This document shows positions 1 to 8,466 of a stretch of DNA of 64,000 nt, piece after piece (position 1 is the first letter of the stretch; every line of letters begins with the position of its first letter). This stretch comes from Bacteroidota bacterium. GTDB lineage: Bacteria > Bacteroidota > Ignavibacteria > Ignavibacteriales > Ignavibacteriaceae. Location of the stretch: NCBI GenBank assembly GCA_021777835.1, contig JAJYDC010000006.1:1-64000 (forward strand). Reading direction: 5' to 3'. The translations under genes were made by a program, and so were the position numbers. The notes below the pieces were generated by a model. The model ran no database searches. It was not told where the DNA came from and was given only the letters and a program-made list of their open reading frames with translations.

Positions 1-1
1 T

Positions 2-202
2 ACAGTGGCTAAGGCTCAGATGGTTAACATCTCCATCTATAACATCATCGGACAGAGGATTACGACTTTAGTCAACCGGATGTATGCCCCCGGCGCTTAC
101 TCTGTTCAGTTTAATGCCGGCAATATGCCTAGCGGTATTTACTTCTACCGGCTTACTTCTAATGATTACGTTGATATTAAGAAAATGATTCTAATGAAGT
201 AA
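2..202 (+). CDS. C-terminal end of a T9SS-secreted protein (partial)
   Basis: The reading frame is open to the left edge, so only the last ~66 residues are visible. They look like a type A sorting domain of the type IX secretion system: a short beta-rich module with VNISIYNIIGQRITTLV, then GAYSVQFNA, then PSGIYFYRL, ending in KKMILMK. In the family this domain directs cargo through the outer membrane and is cleaved on export. The function of the cargo cannot be told from this fragment. A strong hairpin follows the stop codon. Confidence 0.8.
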   Translation, partial: TVAKAQMVNISIYNIIGQRITTLVNRMYAPGAYSVQFNAGNMPSGIYFYRLTSNDYVDIKKMILMK

Positions 203-235
203 AAACTTTATTCCCTTTTTGCTCATCACACCTTC

Positions 236-263
236 GAAGGCATCTTTTATTTAAGATGCCTTC
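236..263 (+). terminator. Hairpin after the T9SS cargo gene
   Basis: A perfect 11-bp stem (GAAGGCATCTT / AAGATGCCTTC) with the 6-nt loop TTATTT is followed by TGTGTTT. It lies between the plus-strand cargo gene and the end of the minus-strand aspS. The T-tract is imperfect on the plus strand. It may serve both convergent genes. Confidence 0.6.
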
Positions 264-316
264 TGTGTTTATAGCCAAATAGTTTTGGGGTTTTCTAATG
301 AAAAAGGGGGATGTGT

Positions 317-2092
317 TTATCTAATTTTAATATGCAGATCTTTCAACTGATTTTCATCTACAGTTGAAGGAGCGTCATCCATAATAGAAATTGCGCTTGC
401 AGTTTTGGGGAATGCAATTACTTCACGAATAGAATTTTCGCCAGCAAAAATCATAGCCAATCTATCGAAGCCGAATGCAATTCCGCCGTGAGGAGGAGCG
501 CCGAACTTAAATGCATTCATCAAGAATCCGAATTTATGTTCAGCTTCTTCGTCAGAGATTCCCAAAGCTTTAAACATTTTTGACTGAAGGTCAGCATTGT
601 GAATCCTAATACTTCCGCCAGCAATTTCGCTTCCGTTTAATACAAGATCATAAGCTCTAGCTTTAACTTTCGAAGGATCACTTTCCATAAACTCCACGTC
701 TTCTAGGCGCGGTGAAGTAAATGGATGATGCATTGCATAAAAGCGTTTGGTTTGCTCGTCCCATTCAAACAGAGGGAAATCAGTTACCCAAAGTAGTTTA
801 GGTTCAGCGTCGGGTTTAATTAAATCAAGCCTTCGCGCCATTTCTAACCTTAACTGTCCCATGATCGAAAGGGTTTTAATTTTCGAGCCGGTAAGAATAA
901 AAAGTAAATCACCAGGTTTAGCTTTTAGTTCACTTATAATGTTTTTCTTTTCATCATCGGATAAGAATTTAGCTATAGGTGCTTCGAGGTCAACATTTGA
1001 TTCAGATTCCTTTACACGCATCCAGATTAGTCCGCCGGCACCAAGTTTTTTTACAAAGTCAGTTAAATTATCAAGCTGATTTCTTGTATACTCGCCGCAG
1101 CCGGGTGCGAGGAGCCCAGTAATCATTCCATTATTTTTTATACTATCGTTAAAAACTTTAAATGATGTATTTTCAAAGACATGGTTCAGGGTAACCATTT
1201 CTAAATCAACTCGAAGATCAGGCTTATCACTTCCGTATTTTTCCATAGCCTCGTCAAATGAAAGCTTAGGGATAGCGGGCAAATCTTTATTCCAGATTTC
1301 CTTGTAGAGTACCTTCATTAGACCTTCGACAATTTCAAAAATATTTTCTTGATCTATGAAAGACATTTCAACGTCAATCTGAGTGAATTCCGGTTGACGG
1401 TCTGCACGCAAGTCTTCGTCGCGGAAACACTTTACAATTTGGAAATATCTATCCAATCCTGATACCATCAAAAGCTGTTTATACTGTTGAGGTGACTGGG
1501 GCAGCGCGTAAAATTTTCCTTTGTGAAGGCGACTAGGTACGAGATAATCTCGAGCTCCTTCCGGAGTACTTTTCATAAGCACAGGAGTTTCAACTTCAAC
1601 GAAATTATTCTCATCGAAATAGCGGCGGACAACCTGATACATTTTATGCCGCATTAATATATTCTTCTGCATTGACGGACGACGTAAATCGAGATACCGG
1701 TATTTTAATCTTACATCTTCGCTTGTATCTACTTCATCTTTAATTTGGAAAGGAGGAGTTTTAGCTTCATTAAGAATTATAAGCTTGTTTACCATTACAT
1801 CAACACTTCCAGTAGGAAGAGCCGGGTTCTCTGTACCCTCAGGTCTCTTTCTAACCTTGCCTTCGATAGAAACAACGAATTCACTCCTTAGACTGCCTGC
1901 AGCAATATGAGCTTCTGCATTAAAGCCAGGTTCAAAAACAATTTGAGTAATTCCGTATCGGTCGCGGAGATCAATAAAAATTAGACCGCCTAAGTCGCGT
2001 CTAGTATCGACCCATCCGTTAAGAGCCACCATTTCACCGATATGAGCTTCTCTTAATTCCCCGCAAGTATGTGTTCTTGTTTTAAATTGCAT
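317..2092 (-). CDS. aspS: Aspartyl-tRNA synthetase
   Basis: Charges tRNA-Asp (class II synthetase, cytosol). The 591 residues match the usual bacterial length. An N-terminal OB-fold anticodon-binding domain (about 1-105) is followed by the catalytic core with motif 2 (FRDEDLRADRQPEFTQID, about 215-235), a bacterial-type GAD insertion in the middle, and motif 3 (GGIAFGFDRLAMIF) near residue 540, then REVIAFPKT. The ATG start gives the expected N-terminus (RTHTCGELRE). It is transcribed away from the thymidine phosphorylase/heme cluster, separated by a 433-bp intergenic stretch. It could be discriminating or non-discriminating (AspRS/AspRS-Asn); this cannot be decided here. Confidence 0.97.
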   Translation of the reverse strand: MQFKTRTHTCGELREAHIGEMVALNGWVDTRRDLGGLIFIDLRDRYGITQIVFEPGFNAEAHIAAGSLRSEFVVSIEGKVRKRPEGTENPALPTGSVDVMVNKLIILNEAKTPPFQIKDEVDTSEDVRLKYRYLDLRRPSMQKNILMRHKMYQVVRRYFDENNFVEVETPVLMKSTPEGARDYLVPSRLHKGKFYALPQSPQQYKQLLMVSGLDRYFQIVKCFRDEDLRADRQPEFTQIDVEMSFIDQENIFEIVEGLMKVLYKEIWNKDLPAIPKLSFDEAMEKYGSDKPDLRVDLEMVTLNHVFENTSFKVFNDSIKNNGMITGLLAPGCGEYTRNQLDNLTDFVKKLGAGGLIWMRVKESESNVDLEAPIAKFLSDDEKKNIISELKAKPGDLLFILTGSKIKTLSIMGQLRLEMARRLDLIKPDAEPKLLWVTDFPLFEWDEQTKRFYAMHHPFTSPRLEDVEFMESDPSKVKARAYDLVLNGSEIAGGSIRIHNADLQSKMFKALGISDEEAEHKFGFLMNAFKFGAPPHGGIAFGFDRLAMIFAGENSIREVIAFPKTASAISIMDDAPSTVDENQLKDLHIKIR

Positions 2093-2525
2093 CTATGCTA
2101 AATTTTCTCCTAAAATGAAATATGAACTACAAAAATAATCATTTGTGCTGGGGTTATCAAATAAACGGAGCACATAGAACAAATTAGTTGGAATAATTGG
2201 ACAATTATAATGAGCCCAACTATAATAGGTTATACTCTACTAAATAATTCATCTAATATGCATAAGATACTAAAAGGCAGGAATTTCAATAGTTTCAATT
2301 AAAGAAGAAAGTTTGTCATTTTTATTTTCTTTAAGAGAAACTTCTTTTGATACTAAAACATATAAGATAAGGCAGCTAACGTAATTGCAATATTTTTGCA
2401 TTAATAAGCACTAACCTGCAAAGAAAAGTTTGTGGTGAAATGTTTTTCTCACATAGACAATGACCTTTCTTTTGCAGGAAAATAGGGTTAATTTTGATCA
2501 GTATATTTACTTAAAAGGGCAATAA
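2093..2525. other. Intergenic region between divergent aspS and deoA-like genes
   Basis: 433 bp with no convincing gene. It must hold the divergent promoters. The clearest structure is the inverted repeat at 2415-2478, described separately. A TATATTTA element at 2502 lies close to the downstream ATG. Confidence 0.5.
2415..2478 (+). repeat. Inverted repeat in the leader of the phosphorylase gene
   Basis: Arms CCTGCAAAGAAAAG (2415-2428) and CTTTCTTTTGCAGG (2465-2478) pair at 12 of 14 positions across a 36-nt loop that may itself fold. It ends 47 bp before the ATG at 2526. There is no T-tract after it, so a terminator is unlikely. A structured leader RNA or a protein-binding site are both possible. 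Confidence 0.4.
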
Positions 2526-3830
2526 ATGAACACTGTGGAATTAATTAGAAAAAAGCGCGATGGTGAGATACTTTCGAAGGATGAAATTAGGTTTTTGATT
2601 TCGGCTTATACTAAAAACAAAATACCTGATTATCAATTTTCCTCACTGTTGATGGCTATATACTTAAAGGGCATGACTACAAAAGGAACTTCAGATCTAA
2701 CTGAAGCGATGCTATACAGCGGAAAAGTAATCGATCTTAATTTCCTAAAAGGAGCTAAAATTGATAAGCATTCAACCGGCGGAGTGGGAGATAAAACCTC
2801 TTTAATAATAGCTCCTATAGCTGCAGCAGCCGGTGTTTATGTCCCAATGATTTCCGGCAGGGGTCTTGGTCATACAGGCGGAACGTTAGACAAACTTGAA
2901 TCAATTCCGGGCTTTAGAACAGATTTATCTCTTAAGGAATATAAGAGCACATTAAAAAAGTGCGGTGCTGTTTTAATCGGTCAAACAAAGGAAATAGCTC
3001 CTGCCGATAAGTTAATATACTCTTTAAGAGACGTAACAGGAACCGTAGAATCAATCCCTCTTATTACTGCGAGTATCATGAGCAAGAAACTAGCTGAAGG
3101 GCTTGATGGTCTTGTACTAGATATAAAGACTGGGAGCGGTGCTTTTATGCAAAGAGAAAAGGATGCTATTCAGTTAGCTCATTCACTCATCAATACTGCA
3201 AAATCCTTTGATAAAAAAGTCATTGGTTTTATTACAGATATGAATCAGCCGCTGGGAAATTATATAGGAAACTGGTTTGAAGTTTACGAATCGATAAAAG
3301 TCCTAAAGGGTGAAATGACAGGTGACTTACTTGAATTGAGTTTGGTTTTATCGGGCGCAATGATCTTTCTGGGAAACAAAGCATCTTCACTTAAGGAAGG
3401 GGTTGAAATTTCAAGGCATTATATTGCGAACGGTAAAGCGTATGAAAAGTTTTTAAAAATAGTAGAGCTACAAGGAGGAGAAGTTAGTTATATTGAAAAG
3501 CCTGAGAAATATCCTAAGTCTAAATTTGTTGAGAAGATTTACACAGCGACGAATGGGTACCTTAGCACAATAAATAACTTAGAAGTCGGTATGGCGGCAC
3601 TTGCACTCGGCGCCGGTAGAATGACAAAGGAAGACAAAATAGACCCAAAAGCAGGTATACTCTTCTATCCAAAATTAGGTGACTTTATAAGAAAGGGAGA
3701 TGTTTTAGCGGAGCTTCATTCTTCATCCCAATCAAGGATTGAAACCGCAAAGGAAAAACTATACAATAGCATAACTATTAGCTCAGAACCAGTAAGAAGA
3801 CCTAAGCTGATTAAGAAGATAATATATTAG
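2526..3830 (+). CDS. Pyrimidine-nucleoside (thymidine) phosphorylase
   Basis: Reversibly cleaves thymidine/uridine with phosphate to the base and (deoxy)ribose-1-phosphate. The 434 residues match the DeoA/Pdp family. Visible motifs are the phosphate-binding KHSTGGVGDKTS (about 82-93), the family signature GRGLGHTGGTLDKLE (about 111-125), and a C-terminal glycine-rich region with GAGRMTKEDKIDPKAG. Whether it prefers thymidine only (deoA) or all pyrimidine nucleosides (pdp) is not clear, so no symbol is given. It precedes the heme genes in the same direction but is separated from them by a region with its own promoter-like sequence. Confidence 0.93.
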   Translation: MNTVELIRKKRDGEILSKDEIRFLISAYTKNKIPDYQFSSLLMAIYLKGMTTKGTSDLTEAMLYSGKVIDLNFLKGAKIDKHSTGGVGDKTSLIIAPIAAAAGVYVPMISGRGLGHTGGTLDKLESIPGFRTDLSLKEYKSTLKKCGAVLIGQTKEIAPADKLIYSLRDVTGTVESIPLITASIMSKKLAEGLDGLVLDIKTGSGAFMQREKDAIQLAHSLINTAKSFDKKVIGFITDMNQPLGNYIGNWFEVYESIKVLKGEMTGDLLELSLVLSGAMIFLGNKASSLKEGVEISRHYIANGKAYEKFLKIVELQGGEVSYIEKPEKYPKSKFVEKIYTATNGYLSTINNLEVGMAALALGAGRMTKEDKIDPKAGILFYPKLGDFIRKGDVLAELHSSSQSRIETAKEKLYNSITISSEPVRRPKLIKKIIY

Positions 3831-3845
3831 AATTTACTTAAATAC

Positions 3846-3977
3846 TTGACTTTATCGGTATTTAGGGGAAGAAATCCAACAAGAATATGGTTGACCGACT
3901 GGTTAGTCATTTTTATATTGCTTGGTATAATATTTATCATTATTTTAGCCAGGTATACTTATAAAGGTTTCAGATGA
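3846..3977 (+). CDS. Possible 43-aa single-span membrane peptide
   Basis: A TTG-started frame encodes a short basic N-terminus, one hydrophobic span (WLVIFILLGIIFIIILA) and a basic tail (RYTYKGFR). Its TGA overlaps the ATG of the next membrane protein gene as ATGA, the usual sign of coupled translation, and the next gene also encodes a membrane protein. Against it: no Shine-Dalgarno, a TTG start, A+T-rich DNA encodes F/I/L by chance, and the same bases hold a good promoter with an operator-like palindrome. The two readings compete; I favour the promoter. Confidence 0.25.
   Translation: MTLSVFRGRNPTRIWLTDWLVIFILLGIIFIIILARYTYKGFR
3891..3919 (+). promoter_or_regulatory. Promoter of the HemX-hemA-hemC-tetR/hemD genes
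   Basis: TTGACC (3891-3896) and TATATT (3914-3919) are separated by exactly 17 bp, close to the sigma70 consensus. Read as a Bacteroidota-type promoter it is TTG-N20-TATATTG, the same spacing as the candidate promoter of the YceI gene in this window. Transcription would start near 3926, leaving a ~48-nt leader before the ATG at 3974, which has AAAGG in front of it. The spacer contains a TetR-operator-like palindrome. Confidence 0.55.
3892..3909 (+). promoter_or_regulatory. TetR-family operator-like palindrome
   Basis: TGACCGACTGGTTAGTCA is an 18-bp imperfect palindrome. The half sites TGACCGACT and TGACTAACC agree at 6 of 9 positions and every mismatch keeps the purine/pyrimidine pattern (TGACYRACY). 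Size and layout resemble operators of TetR-family repressors. It fills the space between the -35 and -10 elements, so a bound protein should block the promoter. The obvious candidate regulator is the TetR domain fused to HemD three genes downstream (inference). Confidence 0.5.
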
Positions 3978-4798
3978 AAGCAATTATAGACTCGATAAAT
4001 CTTCTCCTTCCGATATTTTATCTCGTTACGTTTGGGTTCTACTTTTACGATTTTATGAAAACGGGGAAGAAATTTGCAAATTCCAAGCGATTGTTTTTAT
4101 TCCTAACATTATTGATTCATTTTTGCTATCTTCTTTTCAGAACCATTTATTTTGATCATCCTCCAATTACAAATGTCTTTGAGATATTTACAGTTCTAGC
4201 ATTCGCAGTCGGATTTTCTTATTATATATTAGAGTTAGTCACCGATATTCGCGGAACTGGACCTTTTATAATTATTATATCTATTTTCTTCCAGCTAATT
4301 TCAACTGCTTTTATTCCCGATGTTTTTCAGGTAAAAGAAGTTTTGAGGAATCATCTGCTTGGTGTACATGTATTTAGCGCATTAACTGGTTACTCTGCGT
4401 TTGCCATCTCATGTGTATATGGGTTTCTATATTTAATACTTTACAAACAAATTAAACTAAATAAATACGGCTTAATATTCGACCGGCTTCCGAGTCTTGA
4501 TGTTTTAGAAAGGCTAAGCTTTATTTCGGCAATAATAGGATTCTTTCTTTTATCAATAGCAATTTTTATTGGTATTATCTGGCTTCCGAAAGCATTTCCA
4601 AAGTTTTCTTATATCGACCCAAAGCTAATAGGAACATTCTTAGTCTGGATTCTATACGGACTCGGAATACTAAGCAAAGTTGTTGGTAAGTGGCAGGGTA
4701 AGAAAGTAGTAATTTTTTCAATACTCGGTTTTGTAATAGCAATACTTTCTACAATGATGTCAAATTTCTTATCTCAAAGTTTTCATTCTTTTTATTAA
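3974..4798 (+). CDS. HemX/CcsA-family membrane protein
   Basis: A 274-residue polytopic inner-membrane protein with about eight hydrophobic spans, of the cytochrome c assembly (CcsA/HemX) superfamily. Visible features include conserved histidines (LIHFCYLLFRT, NHLLGVHVFSALTGY) and the PITNVFEIFTVLAF segment. The tryptophan-rich WWD heme-handling motif of true CcsA cytochrome c synthases is not visible, which favours a HemX-like role. In Bacillus, HemX sits before hemA and lowers HemA levels; here it is likewise followed by hemA after 6 bp. Role in controlling glutamyl-tRNA reductase is inferred from this synteny. Confidence 0.75.
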   Translation: MKAIIDSINLLLPIFYLVTFGFYFYDFMKTGKKFANSKRLFLFLTLLIHFCYLLFRTIYFDHPPITNVFEIFTVLAFAVGFSYYILELVTDIRGTGPFIIIISIFFQLISTAFIPDVFQVKEVLRNHLLGVHVFSALTGYSAFAISCVYGFLYLILYKQIKLNKYGLIFDRLPSLDVLERLSFISAIIGFFLLSIAIFIGIIWLPKAFPKFSYIDPKLIGTFLVWILYGLGILSKVVGKWQGKKVVIFSILGFVIAILSTMMSNFLSQSFHSFY

Positions 4799-4804
4799 AA
4801 TAAA

Positions 4805-6097
4805 ATGAACATATTAGCTATTTCAATAAATCATAAGACTGCTCCGGTTGAAGTTAGGGAAGCAGTTTACCTAAGCAACGAAGAGATTAAAAATCTAACG
4901 AGCAGTATAAAGAATTCTCTCTTCACGGAAGGACTAATTGTTACCACGTGCAACCGGACGGAAATTTATGGAATTCCTGCGAATCAGAATTTAAGTCACG
5001 AAGAAATTCAGAATGCATTACTGAATTTCAAATCGGTCTCAGGACTAAAGCCTGAACATTTCCAATACCTATCATCAGCAAACGCAATAAAGCATTTATT
5101 TAGTGTTGCTACCGGAATAGATTCTCTTTTAATAGGAGACAATCAGATATTCAAGCAAGTAAAGGATTCGTTTCAAACAGCAGAGGATTTGAATTTTACC
5201 GGATTCTTAATGAAGAGGATCTTTGATTCAGCAGTTAAAGCCGGAAGGCGGGCAATATCTGAGACTGGAATAAGCGAAGGGGCCGTTACAGTAAGTTATG
5301 CTGCAGTTCAATTAATTGAAAAAATATTCTCAAACCTAAGTAAGAAATCAGCGCTAGTAATAGGCGCTGGCGAAACAGGAGAGATTGCAGCCAAGCATCT
5401 TAGAGAAAGAGGGATAGGGAATTTAACAATTACGAACAGAACCTACGAGCGCGCCGAGAAACTTGCAGAATCTCTTTCGGCTAAGATATTACCGTTCACA
5501 AATTTCAAAGATTCATTACATGAATTTGATATTGTACTAAGCGCTACTAGCTCTGACAGCCTAATTCTGACTAAAGCCGACGTACTTGCCGCGATGAAAA
5601 AACGTAACTACAACTCACTGATTTTGATGGACATAGCAATTCCTCGCGACATTGACCCTGAATCAAAGAGTATTGATTATGTTTTTTACAATGATATTGA
5701 TTCGCTCAACATAATTGTTCAGCAGAATTTAATCAAGCGCAAAGAGGAAATCCCAAAGGTTGAGAAAATAATAGAAGAAGAGTTGAATACTTTTTTAAAT
5801 TGGTTTAATTCTCTTGAAGTTGCGCCGACAATAAAGGATTTGCGTGATTACTTCGAAGCCGTCAGGCTTGATGAAATTGAGAAGAACAAGAATAGATTTT
5901 CACCCGAAGATCAGGAGAAACTTGAAATTATAACAAAAAGAATTATAAACAAGATTCTGCACCACCCTACAGTTGAATTAAAGAAATACACAGAAAGCGG
6001 AGTAAACTCTGACGAGGCAGCTCAGAAAGTCAGTATAGTCCGGGAATTATTCGGAATGACAAAGAATGATGAAAAGGAAGACAAAAGTGAAAAATAA
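4805..6097 (+). CDS. hemA: Glutamyl-tRNA reductase
   Basis: NADPH-dependent reduction of glutamyl-tRNA to glutamate-1-semialdehyde, the first committed step of C5 heme synthesis. 430 residues. The catalytic cysteine is Cys49 in VTTCNRTEIYG, the substrate loop is NHKTAPVEVRE, the NADPH-binding segment VIGAGETGEIAAKHL lies near residue 186, and a C-terminal helical dimerisation domain follows. Its presence shows this organism uses the glutamate route rather than ALA synthase. It overlaps or abuts hemC, so the two are co-translated. The partner enzyme HemL is not in this window. Confidence 0.96.
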   Translation: MNILAISINHKTAPVEVREAVYLSNEEIKNLTSSIKNSLFTEGLIVTTCNRTEIYGIPANQNLSHEEIQNALLNFKSVSGLKPEHFQYLSSANAIKHLFSVATGIDSLLIGDNQIFKQVKDSFQTAEDLNFTGFLMKRIFDSAVKAGRRAISETGISEGAVTVSYAAVQLIEKIFSNLSKKSALVIGAGETGEIAAKHLRERGIGNLTITNRTYERAEKLAESLSAKILPFTNFKDSLHEFDIVLSATSSDSLILTKADVLAAMKKRNYNSLILMDIAIPRDIDPESKSIDYVFYNDIDSLNIIVQQNLIKRKEEIPKVEKIIEEELNTFLNWFNSLEVAPTIKDLRDYFEAVRLDEIEKNKNRFSPEDQEKLEIITKRIINKILHHPTVELKKYTESGVNSDEAAQKVSIVRELFGMTKNDEKEDKSEK

Positions 6098-7049
6098 GAT
6101 TACAATAGGATCACGAGGAAGTGATTTAGCACTCTGGCAAGCCAATTTCGTTAAGAGAGAGTTAGAGAAAAATAATAAGGGTATTTCAGTTCAGATTAAG
6201 ATTATTAAAACTACAGGTGATAAAATTCTTGGGGTTGCCCTTTCAAAGATCGGAGACAAGAGTTTGTTTACTAAAGAACTTGAAAATGCTCTTCTAAGCG
6301 GTCAAATAGATCTTGCAGTACATAGCTTAAAGGATTTGCAAACAGAACTTCCAGATGGACTAAAACTAGCAGCGGTTTCAAAACGTCATCCGGTTGAGGA
6401 TGTTTTAATTGGAAAGAAGAAAGGTATCACGCTTCAAACATTAAGAGAAAATGCGGTTATTGCAACCGGTTCATTAAGACGTAAATCGCAACTAATGCAT
6501 CTTCGTCCCGACATTAAAATGATTGAACTACGAGGAAATGTTCCTACTAGAATCGAAAAGTTTTTGAAATCAGATTGGGATGGGATTATCCTTGCGCGAG
6601 CAGGAGTAGAACGGTTGAAGTTAAGTAAGTATATTTCTTCGATCATTAGCTCCGACGTAATGCTGCCTGCAGTAGGTCAGGGTGCACTTGGAATAGAAAT
6701 CCACGAAGAGAACACATTTGCCGAGCATGTTCTAGAATCCATTCATGACGAAGACACTTATTTAGCAGTTTTGGCAGAACGTTCGCTATTAAGAACACTC
6801 GAAGGAGGCTGCCAGGTACCAATCGGAGCTTTTGCACAAGTAAAGTCAAATGGAATATATCTAGATGCGTTGGTTGGAGCACTTGATGGAACAGTTACAT
6901 TTAGAAAGAAGATGCGGGGAAGGAAAGACGAGTCCGAAAAGCTTGGTAAATCACTTGCTAAGGATTTATTAAAAGCCGGAGCTAAAGAAATATTAGATGA
7001 TATTTACTTGACATCCCGTCGAGTAAACATTAGCAGTAAACGAAAATGA
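6087..7049 (+). CDS. hemC: Hydroxymethylbilane synthase (porphobilinogen deaminase)
   Basis: Polymerises four porphobilinogens into hydroxymethylbilane on a dipyrromethane cofactor. The cofactor cysteine is in EGGCQVPIGAF (about residue 249 counted from the upstream ATG) and the catalytic Asp in HSLKDLQTELPDGL. I chose GTG 6087 because AAAGGAAG lies at good spacing before it and the protein then begins KNKITIGSRGSDLALWQ, as in the family; ATG 6066 or 6069 in the same frame are alternatives. Either start overlaps the end of hemA. The stop overlaps the next ATG as ATGA, so the TetR-HemD fusion is translationally coupled to it. Confidence 0.95.
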   Translation: MKNKITIGSRGSDLALWQANFVKRELEKNNKGISVQIKIIKTTGDKILGVALSKIGDKSLFTKELENALLSGQIDLAVHSLKDLQTELPDGLKLAAVSKRHPVEDVLIGKKKGITLQTLRENAVIATGSLRRKSQLMHLRPDIKMIELRGNVPTRIEKFLKSDWDGIILARAGVERLKLSKYISSIISSDVMLPAVGQGALGIEIHEENTFAEHVLESIHDEDTYLAVLAERSLLRTLEGGCQVPIGAFAQVKSNGIYLDALVGALDGTVTFRKKMRGRKDESEKLGKSLAKDLLKAGAKEILDDIYLTSRRVNISSKRK

Positions 7050-8437
7050 TCTTAGAAAAGAAACGAGACAGTAAAAAGAATATAAAGAGGAAGAAAATAA
7101 TAGATTCTGCCTCCAATCTATTTTCACGCAATAGCTACCACGAAGTAATGATGGAAGATGTAGCAAAAATGTCGGGAATAGCTAAAGGGACAGTCTATAC
7201 ATATTTTTCTTCAAAGGAGGAATTATATTTTTCCATTATGCGTCTGAGAATGGAAAAGCTAACAACATCATTAAAAGAAAAGATTAAAGATGAGACTAGC
7301 AGAGTTGATTCGCTTCATTCCTTTGTAATACATCTTTATATGTTTATGATGAAGTATCGTGATTTTTTCTTAATGTACCGGAAGGAGTCACTTAATGCAG
7401 AAAATGAGCTTTGCTCTGAATTGGTGGCGTTAGAGAAGGAATTAAAAAGTCTCTTAGCGGGTATTATTGAATCAGGCAAGTCGGAGAACCTTTTCAGAAA
7501 TATTGAAACTGACTTTGCAGTTGACATAATACTTGGCAGTGTATATGGGACCATTCATAGGGGTATTGAGAATTATTCTCCCGAAGAAAAATTGATTATT
7601 GAGAGAGAAAAAGTTTTTGATTTTATCATGCACGGATTATTTTACAGTTTTGAAACTATTAACTCGTTGCCTTTAAGAAATAAGACCATAGTTATTACAA
7701 GGGCAATAGAGCAGTCGAAAGAATCTTCTGAAACATTTAAACAACTTGGCGCAAACGTAATAATTTTCCCAACTCTTGATATTGTGCCGCCGGATAGCTG
7801 GAGTCAATTTGATTCCATAATCACAGGCAAAGCGAAGATAGATTTTATAATATTCACGTCTGCTTATGCAGTAAAGATGTTTACGTTAAGATGTAACGAA
7901 TTGAATGTAAAACTTGATTTCAATAGGATAAAGATAGTAGCAGTCGGAAATAAAACTGCAGCAATATGCGAAAGGCATAATATTCCTGTGCATATCATTC
8001 CGCAAAAATACAGCGCTAACGGAGTGATCAACGAACTATCTAACTATGATCTTGAAAGCAAAGTTATTTTTATTCCCCGATCGGCAATCGGTCGCGAAGA
8101 ACTTCCAGAAGAACTAGAGAAGCTAGGGGCAATTATAAAAAGCGCTCCCGCTTATAATGTATCTATTCCGCCGCCTGAAATTATCAAAGATAATTTGGAA
8201 AGATTAAGACAAAGCACTCCGGATATATTTATCTTTACGAGCCCTTCCACCTTTGAGAATTTCTTGACTATATTAAAAATTTCCGAGCCGGTAAATTACT
8301 TCGTAAGAAGCGAAGTAGCTGCAATAGGACCATCAACTAAAACTGCAATTGAGAATAGGGGAGTTCATGTAAGTATTATGCCGGATGAGTATACAATTGA
8401 CGGATTAGCCAAGGCAATTGTAGAATATTATAAATAA
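7046..8437 (+). CDS. TetR-family regulator fused to uroporphyrinogen-III synthase
   Basis: A single uninterrupted 463-residue frame with two complete halves. Residues ~12-205 are a TetR-family repressor: the HTH includes DVAKMSGIAKGTVYTYFSSKEEL (39-60 region), followed by an all-helical ligand/dimer domain ending near HGLFYS. Residues ~209-463 are HemD, which cyclises hydroxymethylbilane to uroporphyrinogen III: NKTIVITRA at its start, then FIIFTSAYAV, VGNKTAA, FIFTSPSTFENF and AAIGPSTKTAIE. The HemD half is of normal length (~255 aa), so it is probably active. ATG overlaps the hemC stop (ATGA). Actinobacterial HemD fused to a C-terminal winged helix is a known but different fusion. Regulation of its own operon is an inference. 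Confidence 0.92.
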   Translation: MILEKKRDSKKNIKRKKIIDSASNLFSRNSYHEVMMEDVAKMSGIAKGTVYTYFSSKEELYFSIMRLRMEKLTTSLKEKIKDETSRVDSLHSFVIHLYMFMMKYRDFFLMYRKESLNAENELCSELVALEKELKSLLAGIIESGKSENLFRNIETDFAVDIILGSVYGTIHRGIENYSPEEKLIIEREKVFDFIMHGLFYSFETINSLPLRNKTIVITRAIEQSKESSETFKQLGANVIIFPTLDIVPPDSWSQFDSIITGKAKIDFIIFTSAYAVKMFTLRCNELNVKLDFNRIKIVAVGNKTAAICERHNIPVHIIPQKYSANGVINELSNYDLESKVIFIPRSAIGREELPEELEKLGAIIKSAPAYNVSIPPPEIIKDNLERLRQSTPDIFIFTSPSTFENFLTILKISEPVNYFVRSEVAAIGPSTKTAIENRGVHVSIMPDEYTIDGLAKAIVEYYK

Positions 8438-8466
8438 AATTCAGTTATGTAATAAAGGAGATATTG

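Noticed and set aside
747-1079. 110-codon plus-strand frame opposite aspS
   Set aside because: Antisense shadow of a conserved synthetase; low-complexity Ser-rich translation without homology.
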